Positions 1-10,076 of a DNA stretch of 64,000 nucleotides are shown piece after piece; the first letter of the stretch is position 1; each line of letters starts with the position of its first letter. Origin of the DNA: Coptis chinensis (taxonomy: Eukaryota; Streptophyta; Magnoliopsida; Ranunculales; Ranunculaceae); assembly GCA_015680905.1 (NCBI GenBank), contig CM027378.1:10583001-10647000 (forward strand). Reading direction: 5' to 3'. The notes beneath the pieces were generated by a model that saw only the letters and a program-made list of their open reading frames with translations, was not told the origin of the DNA and searched no databases. The position numbers and the translations under genes were made by a program.

Positions 1-520
1 GTTATAGCAACCACAGGAGGTGTGTGATGTGAACGAGGTATGCATGATTGAAGTGTTAGCACAGGATTGTCTGACTCATTCATATCCTGCTGATGAGTTA
101 TTGAAAGCTCTGATAGATTCATAATATGAGGAAATTAGTGTCCAGACAATCAATGCTATCTTGGATTTATCACTTGTCATGGATGACAACAAGTTCAAAG
201 AAAATTTTGAATCGCCTATGCCTGATGGACCATCCAAAGAACTTCAAAAGGAGCCGCCTAAGCTAGAATTGAAGCCTTTGTCGTCTACACTCAAGTATGT
301 TTTCTTGGGAGATTTGGGAACCTACCCAGTGTCATTGTATCAAATTTGACTAAGGAGAAGGGAATCTAGGTTAGTAGCACTTTTAAAATAATATAAGACA
401 TCTATAAGTTGGACAATTGATGATATCAAGGGGATCAGCCCTACGATAGTTCAACATAGAATTTATTTAGAAGAGGATTCTAAGACTTCTAAGCAACCAC
501 AAAGGAGACTCAATCCAAAG
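1..520 (+). pseudogene. pol linker between protease and RT (decayed)
   Basis: The reading frame is the same as the downstream RT and holds several stops (for example near 121, 347 and 407). Segments such as LKPLSSTLKYVFLGD and WTIDDIKGISP match the usual stretch just before RT in Athila pol, where the L-P-S-LKY-FLG and IKGISP motifs occur. I infer this is the protease-to-RT linker. No protease active site is in the window. Confidence 0.7.
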
Positions 521-1792
521 ATGAAGGAAGTAGTTCGAGAAGAAGTCGTTAAACTTCTTGACGCCAGCATTATCTACCCTATTTCTAATAATCAATGGGT
601 TAGTCCAGTTCAAGTTGTGCCGAAGAAGTCCAGAACCATAGTGATTGAAAATGAAGACAATGAGTTAATTCCAACCAGGATTCAGACTGGATGGAGAGTT
701 TGCATCGATTACAGGAAGCTAGATAGCGTATCAAGGAAATATCATTTTCCATTGCCTTTCATCGATCAGATGTTAGAAAGATTAGCTAGACAAGCTTACT
801 ACTATTTTCTTGATGGTTACTCAGGATATTTTCAGATACATATTCACCCTAAGGACCAAGAAAAGACCACATTCACATGTTCGTTCGGAACATTCGCCTA
901 TCGTTGTATGCCTTTTGGGCTATGTAATGCACCGGCCACTTTTCAGCGATGTATGATGAGTATTTTTGATGACATGGTGGAGAAATACATGGAAGTTTTT
1001 ATGGACAATTTTTGAGTTTTTGGATCATCTTTTGAGGATTGCCTACACCATCTCTCCTTAGTCCTTAAACGTTGTTGCAATACCAACTTAGTTCTAAACT
1101 GGGAAAAATGTCAATTCATGGTAAAGGAAGGGATAGTGTTGGGTCACCAAGTTTCAAAGGAAGGAATTTTAGTGGATCGAGCAAAGATTGATATTATAAA
1201 GGATCTACCTAAGCCGAAGATTGTCAAAGATATCCGTGCATTTCTAGGTCACGCGGGATTTTACCATCGATTTATCAAGGATTTCAGCAAGATAGCAATA
1301 CCACTATCACATTTGTTAGGGAAAGATGTTGTCTTTGATTTTGATGCCTCATGTGTCGAAGCTATTATGAAGTTGAAGGAAGCACTCACTTCAGCACCAA
1401 TCATTCGTGCACCAGATTGGAGCCAACCATTTGAGATCATGTATGATACATCTGATTATGATATAGGAGTCGTTCTAGGACAAAGAGATAAGAAAGTGTC
1501 GTACGCAATCTATTATGCTAGTAAGACTTTAAATGGAGCTCAGATTAATTATTTTACCACTGAGAAAGAGCTCTTAGCCATCGTCAATTCTCTTGACAAA
1601 TTTTGTCAATATTTGATAGGTTCAAAGGTAATTGTCTATACTGACCATGCTGCCTTGCGTCATTTACTCGCTAAGCAGGATGACAAGCCTAGATTGATCC
1701 GATGGATACTATTTTTACAAAAATTTGATTTGGAGATACGTGATAAGAAAGCAACAGAGAATGTCATTACTGACCACCTTTCTAATTTCTAG
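521..1792 (+). pseudogene. Reverse transcriptase-RNase H of Athila-like pol
   Basis: This is the polymerase and RNase H part of a Ty3/gypsy pol. It starts at the conserved MKEVVREEVVKLLDA block. WRVCIDYRKLD and FPLPFIDQMLERL are the fingers and palm blocks, and MPFGLCNAPATFQRCM is also present. The catalytic FMDD box reads FMDN (second Asp to Asn, 1007-1009) and is followed at once by a stop (1013-1015). The frame then continues unbroken through the connection and RNase H ([34 protein letters not shown]) to 1792. The single stop plus the active-site change make it non-functional. Homology to Athila pol is certain; the exact subfamily is not. Confidence 0.9.
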
Positions 1793-2090
1793 TGGAGAGT
1801 ACGGAAGACAATTTACAAATCTGTGAGACTTTTCCTGATGAACAGTTGTTCAGTATATTAGAAGTACCATGGTATGACCACATCGCAAATTATCTTGTGA
1901 CCAACAAGGTACCATCGCATTGGAGCAAGCAAGAAAAAGAGTTATTCTACTCAAAGGCAAGATATTATTTTGGGATGATCCATACTTATTCAAGAAGTGT
2001 TCGAACCAGATTATTCAAAGATGCATCCCAGAATCAGAACATGAATCCATTCTCTCATTCTGTCACGGTCAGCCTTGTGGAGGGCACTTT
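1793..2090 (+). pseudogene. RNase H-integrase linker and integrase zinc finger, 5' part
   Basis: The sequence continues pol into the integrase HHCC finger: it reaches CHGQPCGGHF at about 2060-2090, where it is cut by the solo LTR. There are frame changes here (1792-2103 and 1920-2120 are needed in turn). The same finger resumes at 5538 with GPQRTAEKVLQAGFYWP, so this is the left half of one gene. Confidence 0.8.
2086..2090. repeat. Target site duplication ACTTT (left) of solo LTR
   Basis: ACTTT directly precedes TGTCACACCC and is repeated at 5533-5537, directly after the other end. The host codons resume without loss. Confidence 0.85.
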
Positions 2091-2584
2091 TGTCACACCC
2101 TGAATTTCGACAAAATTTGAAAAAACAATATTTGTTCCCGACTCTTTGATTTTCGAGGTGTAATGCACTCTCAACTTCCAAAAACCCATTATCCGTTTGA
2201 TTATTCCAATAATTTGAAACCAATAAAAATTTAAAAAAAAAACCAAAAGTTCTCTATATTAGAAAAATTCACAAATATGATTAAGTAACAAATTTCCTTT
2301 CAACAACTCTTTAATTATAATTACAACTGAAAATACAAAAGCATTGTTTCAATTAAAAATCTATTGCACCTCAAGGGAGAACAAAACATATCCTGTAATG
2401 AGACACTAACGCGAACCACAAACAATAATCAACCTTCTTCAACACTAATCTTGTCAAGACTTATCAACTGTGTTCATTTTATGAACACACCCGATAAGCA
2501 AACATGCAAATCGGGTCAACATTATAAACAATGCTGATATGAGTAGCCCTAAAATACAAATCATACTTATACATACACAATCAA

Positions 2585-2745
2585 TAAGGTAGTTAGTTCC
2601 TCCATCGAGGCGCTTTAACTTCCAACGAATAATACAACATTCTTAAGTACAATAATTAAGGTAGGTAGTTCCTCCACTGAGGCGCCTTAGCTTCCAATTC
2701 AATAATAATAAGGCATTTAGTTCCTCCACCGAGGTGCCTTAGTGT
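2585..2745. repeat. Three-copy tandem repeat within solo LTR
   Basis: Three copies of a unit containing TAGTTCCTCCA..GAGG.GC.TTA and ending in TTCCAA or GTCCAA lie head to tail (about 2588, 2659 and 2709). Spacing is 50-70 bp. Confidence 0.7.
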
Positions 2746-3144
2746 CCAACCGTACTAGATCAACTACATCTAATAATAAAATAACAAAACTAAAACTTAC
2801 ATACTCTATACCTACACTGGTGTAGGCCTGATTACAGAGTGGGTCACACTTGCATAAATAATCAATTCAACCCACCCTTCTGCAAAACCATTGTGAATGC
2901 AACATAAATTACAATAAAACAAACATATCATATACATAATTCGAATCATCTCATTGAACCAATTTCACAACCACAATCAATAATTTATTATAGATTTAAC
3001 ACACACTTTGATATATCATCACAATTATTGTTTAGAGTTTCTTCAAGTGTCTCTAGAATCATGTCGTCTCTATGTTTTACCTAGTTTCCCTGGCTACTAC
3101 AATCGCTTCCCAACACTGAACATACATATCCACTATTCGGCTAC

Positions 3145-3236
3145 GATTGCCTTACACAAGGGTCAATCAACATCTCATACACCCTACACAAGGGCCAATC
3201 ATATCACATACGCCCTATACAAGGGCCAAATCACAT
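3145..3236. repeat. Three-copy tandem repeat, period about 31-32 bp
   Basis: The core TACACAAGGGCCAATCA recurs at about 3151, 3183 and 3213 with short, variable spacers. The copies abut within the solo LTR. There is no CRISPR-like regularity. Confidence 0.65.
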
Positions 3237-4040
3237 GAGTTGTGGTAGCTAGGTTCTAGGATTTTGGTTATGTAATTTATTCAGGTATCATACATTTGTA
3301 TCTCACAACCATTTTACTCTATCACGTGCCAAATAAATGATTATACTAAGCCACAATATTTGGAAATATCACAATACCCCTTATTTTCATTCTTTCACGT
3401 GCCAACTAAAATATATGGCACTAAACCACAATCCCTTTGGAAATATCCACAAATACCATACTACCTCATAGTAACATCTCACAGATATAAGGAGGGAGCA
3501 TTTACATTTATTTCTCAAAAATATTGCATTTAATAGATATCCTAACATATCATATTATTTAATAAAACAACAATTTCAACATACCACATAATGTCACAAT
3601 TTCTCCAAACATACCGCATAACATTTTTATAGCGTTTTAGGAATATCACGTCTCTTAAAATTTCAATCTCGTCACGTGTAAAAAATTTCACAATATCAAC
3701 GTCAAATCTTTCTTAGATAATGACAAACCAATTTACACAGGTTTTCACAACATTCTACCATTTGATTAGTCCATAAATTTTAATATATATAAAAATGTAA
3801 CACAATAAATAGTCAACGGTCAACAGTCAAAGGGTTGACTGGTCAACAGGTCAAGCCCAACAGTCAACAATCCTAAACCGGTGGTCATCCTAACAGGTCC
3901 TAACCTAAACCCATGTTTAAAACAGTTCAACCCATGGTCCTAACCCAATTATCCAAAATAAAACCAAGGGAAAAACTCAAGCCCAAAAGTCTAAAACCAA
4001 CCTATTTATTAAACTTGACCCAATTGGGGACATAAGGACC

Positions 4041-4145
4041 AGCCCACATAAAAATAGAAACCAGCCCAAAAATAACTAATTGGTTCAGCCCAAAAACTAG
4101 CCCACATAAAAATAGAAACCGGCCCAAAAACAACTAATAAGTTTT
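4041..4145. repeat. 58-bp tandem duplication within solo LTR
   Basis: AGCCCACATAAAAATAGAAA occurs at 4041 and again at 4099 with similar flanking GGCCCAAAAA.AACTAAT. This repeat alone creates the Phe/Trp-rich open frame on the minus strand at 4009-4299. Confidence 0.7.
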
Positions 4146-4360
4146 GGCCTAAACACAACAAAAAAGAAACTGGCCCAAAGAAAACAAAAGCTAAAGTTTC
4201 GGCCCAAGGCCCAACTAAGAGAAACAACATCACCACCATCAACTCTTCTCCTCCCCCACTATGATCCCCGCGGTTTTTCTCATGGTGAGAAACCCTCAAA
4301 CTTTAATGAACACAAAAACCCAATACATTACATCGATCCCCTTCTTCCAAACTAGATCTA

Positions 4361-4850
4361 GATTGCCATTAACGAATTTTCAAAGCTTCAACAGCACCTC
4401 TGCCAACCCCTAACCACCACCAAATAATTGAGTTTTGATCCCCATCAAAAACCAAACCTTTGGGTATAATCAAAACCCAAAAATCCTCACTCCTCACAAA
4501 TCGCGTTCGACGCCATTAACGCCTCTTTCAAGCTCCCAACCAACAACCAAACATCTATCCCTTAATCCCTCTGCATCAACCAACAACAATTCAATCAACC
4601 AAAACAAACTATATACCAGTTCAAATAAATTATAGGACGATTATTTCTTTTGGGCTTTAGTCGCCATTAACAACCTATAAAGCTTCAACTGCCCCCCCTC
4701 TCCAACACTCAATCACCCCACTATCACCAATCATAATCCAACCAACACGACAACATAATAAACATTATAAAGGTTTAGATAATATAGATAATATACAGGA
4801 CGATTTCTCTGGGCTTGCGCCGCCATTAACGACCTCTTCCGAGTTCTAAC
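4361..4850. repeat. Dispersed GCCATTAACG motif, four copies
   Basis: GCCATTAAC(G/A) occurs at 4365, 4512, 4663 and 4822. The copies are about 147-160 bp apart, each followed by a CT-rich stretch and AGCTTCAAC- or AGTTCTAAC-like text. This suggests a degenerate 150-bp periodic unit in the 3' part of the solo LTR. Confidence 0.5.
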
Positions 4851-5532
4851 AGTTCAATTCAGAGTTTCAATGATTAAGCACATAAATATACTAACATCTA
4901 ACCAGTTCAACAATTCCACATGTTGAGAAAAAATAACGACATAGGAAAAGCATAACAAAAAAACTGAGCGGGAACAAAACTCTGACAATAAAGCTTTTTC
5001 TTCATGCTCGTAGGTTCGGTGAAATAGATTTAAAAATATAACTACTCACCTCTAGTATTGCAAAAAAAGAGTATTTAGAATATCAAAGAAAACCGATCCC
5101 AAGCTAGCTAAAAGATGCACGATCCGTGTCTCCATTCTTCTTTGTTTTAGCTGTTTAGTTTTTGTTTTTAAGAAAACCTTATTTTTTTCCGGATACCTTT
5201 CTAAATAATATTACCTACCATATATTATGTTTAACCTTTTAGAAACTTCCTATTTTACCAAATATCTCTATTCCTAACTAAAGAATATTTTTCTCTATTA
5301 TAAGTACTATATTTATTATATACCTTATAGTAATATATCTTTTGAAAAATTTCCAAATATTAAAAATCTCTACACAAAAATTCAAAATTCAAAATACAAA
5401 TTTTCCCTCCTTTCTCTTTCTATCAAAAAGTCAAGCCCACATTTACTAGCACGTTGACCAAGAAATAAATATCAAATTCTGAAATGCTAAATATTGTTAT
5501 GAAATAATTGGAAAAATAATTGAGGTCTTATA

Positions 5533-5537
5533 ACTTT
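5533..5537. repeat. Target site duplication ACTTT (right) of solo LTR
   Basis: It matches 2086-2090 exactly and lies between the LTR end and the resumed integrase codons for GPQRTAEKV. Confidence 0.85.
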
Positions 5538-6660
5538 GGTCCCCAACGTACTGCAGAAAAGGTATTACAAGCTGGATTCTATTGGCCTACTCTTTTTAAA
5601 GATGCAAATGTATATTGCAAAGCATGTTCGAGATGCCAATTTTTGGGTAAGACATCAAAAAGGTTCGAGTGGCCTCAACAACTGATATTTATCTCAAAAA
5701 TCTTTGATGCATGAGGTATTGATTTTATGGGACCGTTTCCACCTTCTTTTGGTTGCACCTACATTCTATTAGATGTGGACTATGTTTCGAAGTGGGTTGA
5801 AGAAGTACCTACCAAGCCCGTCGATCATAAAGTCGTGGTGAACTTTTTGAAGAAGAACATTCTACCAAGGTTTGGAGCACCGAGAGCCATCATTAGTGAT
5901 AACGGTTCTCACTTCTGTAACCGTGTATTTGGGAATCTTATGGCAAAGTATGGAGTAATTCACAAGCTAGCTTTACCATATCATCCTCAAACAAATAGTC
6001 AAGAAGAAGTTTCTAATAGAGAAATCAATAGTATTCTAGAGAAGACAGTTAATCTTTCTAGGAAAGATTGGTCCTTTAGACTCTAAGATGCACTATGGGC
6101 GTGCAGAACATCATTCAAAACACCCATAATCACCTTATCGTTTGGTATATGGATAGGCATGTCATCTACCCGTTGAGTTAGAACATAAATCTTATTAGGT
6201 AGTGAAGGAAATGAATTTCAGCCTAGATCAAGCAGGAGAAAGGAGGAAGCTTTAGATTAGTGAATTAGAGAAATTAAGAAGTGATGCTTATGATAAGTCA
6301 AGGATTTACAAGGACAAAACTAAAGCATTACATGATAGAAGAATTCTGAAAAGAGAATTTGAACCTCTCGTCTGAAAAGAGAATTACATGATAGAAGAAT
6401 TACAAGAAAAGAGAATTCTGAAAAGAGAAGGTTTTGGTCTATAACTCTCGTCTAGAACTTTTCCCTAGAAAGTTGAGATCTAGATGGACGGGACCATTTG
6501 TAGTAAAACATGTGACACCTTTTGGAGCTATTGAAATAGAAGACATAAAGAGAAGGACTCGTTTCAAAGTCAACGCTCATTGACTGAAGCCTTTTATGGA
6601 GTTGCCTACTAGAGACGGTCGTTTATGGAGTTGCCTACTAGAACGAGTATAACATGTCTA
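5538..6660 (+). pseudogene. Integrase, 3' part (Athila-like)
   Basis: The HHCC finger resumes (GFYWPTLFKDA, CKACSRCQ). The DD35E core follows: GIDFMGPF for the first Asp, IISDNGSHF for the second and EVSNREI for the Glu. A stop replaces the usual Trp before GIDF (about 5712), and another stop falls at 6084. After that the C-terminal domain is found only in short frames ([14 protein letters not shown] text near 6435-6475; [20 protein letters not shown] near 6481-6540). Two small internal duplications disrupt the 3' end. The gene is continuous with 1793-2090 once the solo LTR is disregarded. Confidence 0.85.
6320..6645. repeat. Small local duplications in integrase 3' end
   Basis: ACATGATAGAAGAATT and GAAAAGAGAA are repeated between about 6331 and 6430. 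TTTATGGAGTTGCCTACTAG occurs at 6593 and again at 6622. These are short direct duplications of the type made by slippage or by repair of a break. Confidence 0.6.
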
Positions 6661-7317
6661 CAGGAAGTAAGCGTGTTGTTGAGAGATCATATTTGATTAG
6701 GAAACCATGCTTTAAGGTCCGGTAGTTTTCAAAATAAATGTTAGGATTTCCTTTTCTGTTGTGTATTTAATTATATTAGTATATTAATTAATTAACTAAC
6801 AAAAAAAATAATAAATAAAGGATTGGGCCAAAATAGTTCATATTTTGGCCCACCAACTTATTTTCTTCCACACAAACCACCAAAATCCTAACCTAGATTC
6901 GCCCCCACCACCACCACTACCACACCTTACCCAAAAATAGTTGAGAAATCATCCCACACAAATTCCAAAATCCACCACTCAACTGTGTGTCTGGGACGTA
7001 TTGATAAAGCCACTCCTTTGTGTACAGATGCAACCACCCCAAATTTTTAGATTTTATGATTTTGGGACCACCACTCCATTTTCTTAAATATCATTCACAC
7101 CACATCCATAAACTACCCACCATTGCCATTTTCACAAGAAACCATCAAAATTTTCACCCTGCCAAAAAAAAATTCAAATATTTAAAACTTGACCTGTGCA
7201 CCTGGGACACATAGGATTGTATTGAGCTTTGCGTCCAGACGCATTAGCTCGACCTGCGCAAAATTTTTACAGTTTGGTTATCGTTGTTCGTTTGTGTTGT
7301 TTGATCATTAAGGAAAC
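6661..7317 (+). other. Non-coding 3' region of the Athila-like element, with a perfect hairpin
   Basis: No coding frame is visible. The sequence is AT-rich, then rich in CCA/ACC. A perfect 11-bp inverted repeat, TGGGCCAAAAT ... ATTTTGGCCCA, with a 7-nt loop lies at 6824-6852. I see no polypurine tract or 3' LTR of this element before the foreign LTR begins at 7318. Confidence 0.5.
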
Positions 7318-8840
7318 TGATAAGAGCCCAAAAATATAGTTTTAACCCCCTAACAATAATACTTTTAGACCAATTATGCGAGTAATAAATAAGAGTTAAT
7401 GCTGATTACGTATTTTTATGTATTTCAGGCATTGGAGTCGATTATGTGCAGAAATATGTCACTTTTGCGAGATAAATGAGCAAGAGTTGGTTGCTAAGAA
7501 GTTCTGTGATTAAAGGCCAAGATTCAAGGAGGAAAAACCTTTTTAAAGCCCAGTTAAAGCTGAAAAGTCAAAGTCAACGCAGGCAGAAACAGCACACAAA
7601 AGTCAGTAGAACTTTCGAAGACCGTATCTTTAGACTCAGACCTCGGAATTGGACCTACCTTACGCAAAAACGACCATCTCAGAAAGAGCTTTCCAATGGT
7701 CCCAGCCTTGACCCAGTTAGAGGAGTAAAAGTGACGAAATGTCTGTTGAAGCAAAATCCAGCTGAAAAGGCCTCTGTGGACTGAAGAAATTGGGTTTTGG
7801 GCTCGATTTTTCGGCCCAAAACATGGCTCCTCAGCCCATGCATGAAAAAGTGGATCTAGTCTCCTCCATTTCAAGACACAAGACTTAACTCTTAAGGATT
7901 CTAGGTTTTAGGTAGCCATTAGACAATAATTTTAGATCTAGTTTTACATTCCATTAATTAGTTTCAATAACTTGTTTTAGATCTAGTTTTTACTTTGCAA
8001 TAGATTAGTTAGAACAAGTAGATTATTATTTTAGAATCAAATTTTAGTTTTACAATAAAGTATTAGTTTTTAATTCCAATTTAGTTTAGTGATTAAATTC
8101 TTATTTAGTTTTAGTATTGTTAAATTCATTTATTAGTTGTTAATCATTTCTTAGTGTTAATTCAGTTTTGAATTCTTGATTAGTTCAAATTAGTAAAGTT
8201 AGAATCTTTATATTATGTCTTGTTCAAATTCAAATAGAAATGATAGTTTGATGACTCTAGGCTAAACCTCCATTAGAGGGGTTTGAGGAAGCCTTGATGA
8301 AAACTTGATTTTGTTAGCTTAGAAATCGTCGTGATAATCTATTTAATTCTAGAAAGTAATTAGTTCACTATGAGAATGGGTTTGATTGCTTCACATGCTA
8401 GTTATTATTTGGTAGAGATTGCCATGAATAATTAGGGATTAGAAATACCATTTTGTTATGCGAAAGCATTGAAATTTGGATCACGACGAATCTTCGCTAG
8501 TTAATTAAGTCAAGTTAAGGTGGAATCAATCTCCCATAATTCCTTATCACATAGTCAAGTTTAGTATTCCGTAGTCGAATTATCGTATCTTGTTAGTATA
8601 GTTTCCATCGTAGTATAATTTCCTCCACATTACTCTCATTAACTTTGGATAGACTGATAATCTAGGAAAATGCTAATTCTAAAGAACTAGGAGTGGAACG
8701 AATCTTCTACTCCAACTCTATTGCGATAGCATTCAAGAGTAGAAAACTTTGATAATTCTAGCACGAAAATAGCTTTTGTTTTACTTGCGTTGAGTTTAAT
8801 CGCTTATTCGTATGTAAAACTATCGTTTTTACATTTATCA
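7318..8840 (+). repeat. LTR, + orientation (left arm of LTR palindrome)
   Basis: It starts TGATAAGAGCCC and ends ACATTTATCA, followed by AA and then TGGTGCCG, the primer binding site position. It shares blocks along its length with the LTRs at 47853 and 61303, including CAATTATG.GAGTAATAA, TTGGGTTTTGGGC and CTCCATTAGAGGGG. The length (1523 bp) is close to theirs. The last 1.08 kb (about 7761-8840) is repeated in inverse orientation at 8921-9996. Confidence 0.85.
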
Positions 8841-8845
8841 AATGG

Positions 8846-8917
8846 TGCCGCTACTAGGGATCGAACTTGGGTCACCCGCATGACAGAAGGGAATACTCAT
8901 CACTATACTACAACGAC
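8846..8917 (-). tRNA. tRNA-Asp(GTC)-derived sequence, probably a pseudogene, at the centre of an LTR palindrome
   Basis: Read on the minus strand, 72 nt start GTCGTTGTAGTATAGTG, carry the anticodon GTC in a CTGTCAT loop and the T-loop TTCGATC, and end TAGCGGCA. A CCA (8845-8843) follows directly. This matches plant nuclear tRNA-Asp(GUC) over its whole length with about ten differences by eye. Most are C-to-T or G-to-A, and they leave one mismatch in the anticodon stem and two in the T stem. The 3' end coincides with the primer binding site of the flanking LTR. Nuclear tRNA genes do not encode CCA, so I infer that it derives from the retrotransposon's primer tRNA and not from an ordinary gene. 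Confidence 0.85.
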
Positions 8918-8920
8918 TAA

Positions 8921-9996
8921 GCGATTAAAATTAAAATGATAGTTTTACCTACGAATAAGCGATTAAACTCAACGCAAGTAAAACTAAAGCTATTTTAGAT
9001 TTTAATTATCAAAGTTTTTTACTCTCGAATGCTATCGCAATAGAGTTGGAGTAGAAGATTCGTTCCACTCCTAGTTATTTTGAATTCAATGTTTTCTAAG
9101 GTTATCGGTCTATCCAAAGTTAATGAGAGTATGATGTGGATTATACTACGATGAAATTTATACTAACAAGAAATGATAATTTTACTACAGAATACTAAAC
9201 TTGACTATATGATAACGAATTAGGGGGGATTGATTCCACTTTTATTCGATTTAATCAACTAAGAAGAAATGTCATAATCCAAATGTCAATGCTTTTGCAT
9301 AATAACTGGTATCCTAATCCCTAATTATTCATGACAATCTCTACAAAATAATAACTAGCATGTGAAGAAATCAAACCCATTCTCATGGTGAACTAATTAC
9401 TTTATAGAATTTAATAGATTATAATGACGATTTCTAAGCTAGCAAAAATCAAGTTTTCCTCAAGGCTTCATCAAACCCCTCTAATGGAGGTTTAGCCTAG
9501 AGTCATCAAACTATCATTTCTATTTGAATTTGAACAAGACATAATATAAAGATTCTAACTTTACTAATTTGAACTAATCAAGAATTCAAAACTAAATTAA
9601 CACTAAGAAATTATTAACAACTAAGAAATGAATTTAACAATACTAAAACTAAATAAGAATTTAATCACTAAACTAAATTGGAATTAAAAACTAATAATTT
9701 ATTGTAAAACTAAAATTTGATTCTAAAATAATAATCTACTTGTTCTAACTAATCTATTACAAAGTAAAAACTAGATCTAAAACAAGTTATTGAAACTAAT
9801 TAATGGAATGTAAAACTAGATCTAAAATTATTGGCTAATGGCTACCTAAAAACTAGAATCCTTAAGAGTTAAGTCTTGTGTCTTAAAATAGAGGAGACTA
9901 GATCCACTTTTTCATGCATTGGCTAAAGAGCTATGTTTTGGGTCGAAAAATCGAGCCCAAAACCCAATTTCTTCAGTCCACAGAGGCCTTCTCAGC
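8921..9996 (-). repeat. LTR, minus orientation, lacking its U3 start (right arm of palindrome)
   Basis: It is the reverse complement of about 7761-8840 with high similarity by eye. The U5 end lies about 4 nt from the 5' end of the tRNA sequence. The arm stops at CTAGCTGAG, so about 440 bp of U3 are missing. It then joins the rearranged junction at 9997. Confidence 0.85.
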
Positions 9997-10076
9997 TAGA
10001 TATTAGCGTTTTACACTAATATCAAATGGATAAATTTCTCGCGAGCTTTATTCGATTCCCCGGCAGTGGCGCCATT
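9997..10076. other. Rearranged second U5-U5 junction
   Basis: The + strand carries a U5 end-like piece (TAGCGTTTTACACTAATATC, then AAATGG, 10004-10029) and another U5 piece (CTCGCGAGCTTTATTC, 10039-10054). Then come an inverse primer binding site and the U5 end of the minus LTR. The same text occurs, in minus orientation, in the first 60 bp of the LTR at 10077. This is an inverted LTR-end junction built around a primer binding site. Confidence 0.6.
10055..10074 (-). promoter_or_regulatory. Primer binding site for tRNA-Asp
   Basis: In the minus sense the LTR ends in ATATCA, then AA, then TGGCGCCACTGCCGGGGAAT. That is complementary to the tRNA-Asp 3' end, with about three mismatches in 20. This is the best-preserved ordinary primer binding site of this family in the window. 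Confidence 0.8.

Larger units (their letters stand above)
2091..5532. mobile_element. Solo LTR, 3.44 kb, TGT...ATA
   Basis: The block starts TGTCACACCCTGAA and ends GAGGTCTTATA, so it has TG at one end and a CA mutated to TA at the other. It is flanked by perfect 5-bp duplications ACTTT. It lies inside the integrase gene, which reads on after it. I see no long direct repeat at its two ends, no primer binding site and no coding capacity, so a solo LTR left by LTR-LTR recombination is the simplest reading. Starts with TGTCACACCC are common in large LTRs of plant Ty3/gypsy elements. A degenerate non-autonomous element is the alternative. Confidence 0.8.
1..7317 (+). mobile_element. Athila-like Ty3/gypsy element, 5' part outside window, 3' part decayed
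   Basis: The order linker, RT, RNase H, integrase on the + strand is that of a Ty3/gypsy pol. Motifs such as [25 protein letters not shown] and VDYVSKWVE are typical of the Athila/Tat branch. The window opens inside pol, so gag, protease and the 5' LTR are not visible. The element is interrupted at 2091-5532 by a solo LTR. It runs into non-coding 3' sequence that is cut by another LTR at 7318. Stops such as TGG to TGA (FDA-stop-GIDF, about 5712) and the altered RT active site show it is dead. Confidence 0.85.

Noticed and set aside
3145-3236. CRISPR-like spaced repeats
   Set aside because: Three imperfect units inside a plant LTR, with similar, not unique, spacers. This is a simple tandem repeat.
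4009-4299. Minus-strand Phe/Trp-rich open frame
   Set aside because: It is produced by the 58-bp tandem duplication of GGCCCA-rich DNA. No family resemblance.
8846-8917. Ordinary nuclear tRNA-Asp gene
   Set aside because: It is flanked on both sides by U5 ends, has CCA next to it at the primer position and carries stem mismatches. An origin from the primer tRNA explains all of this.
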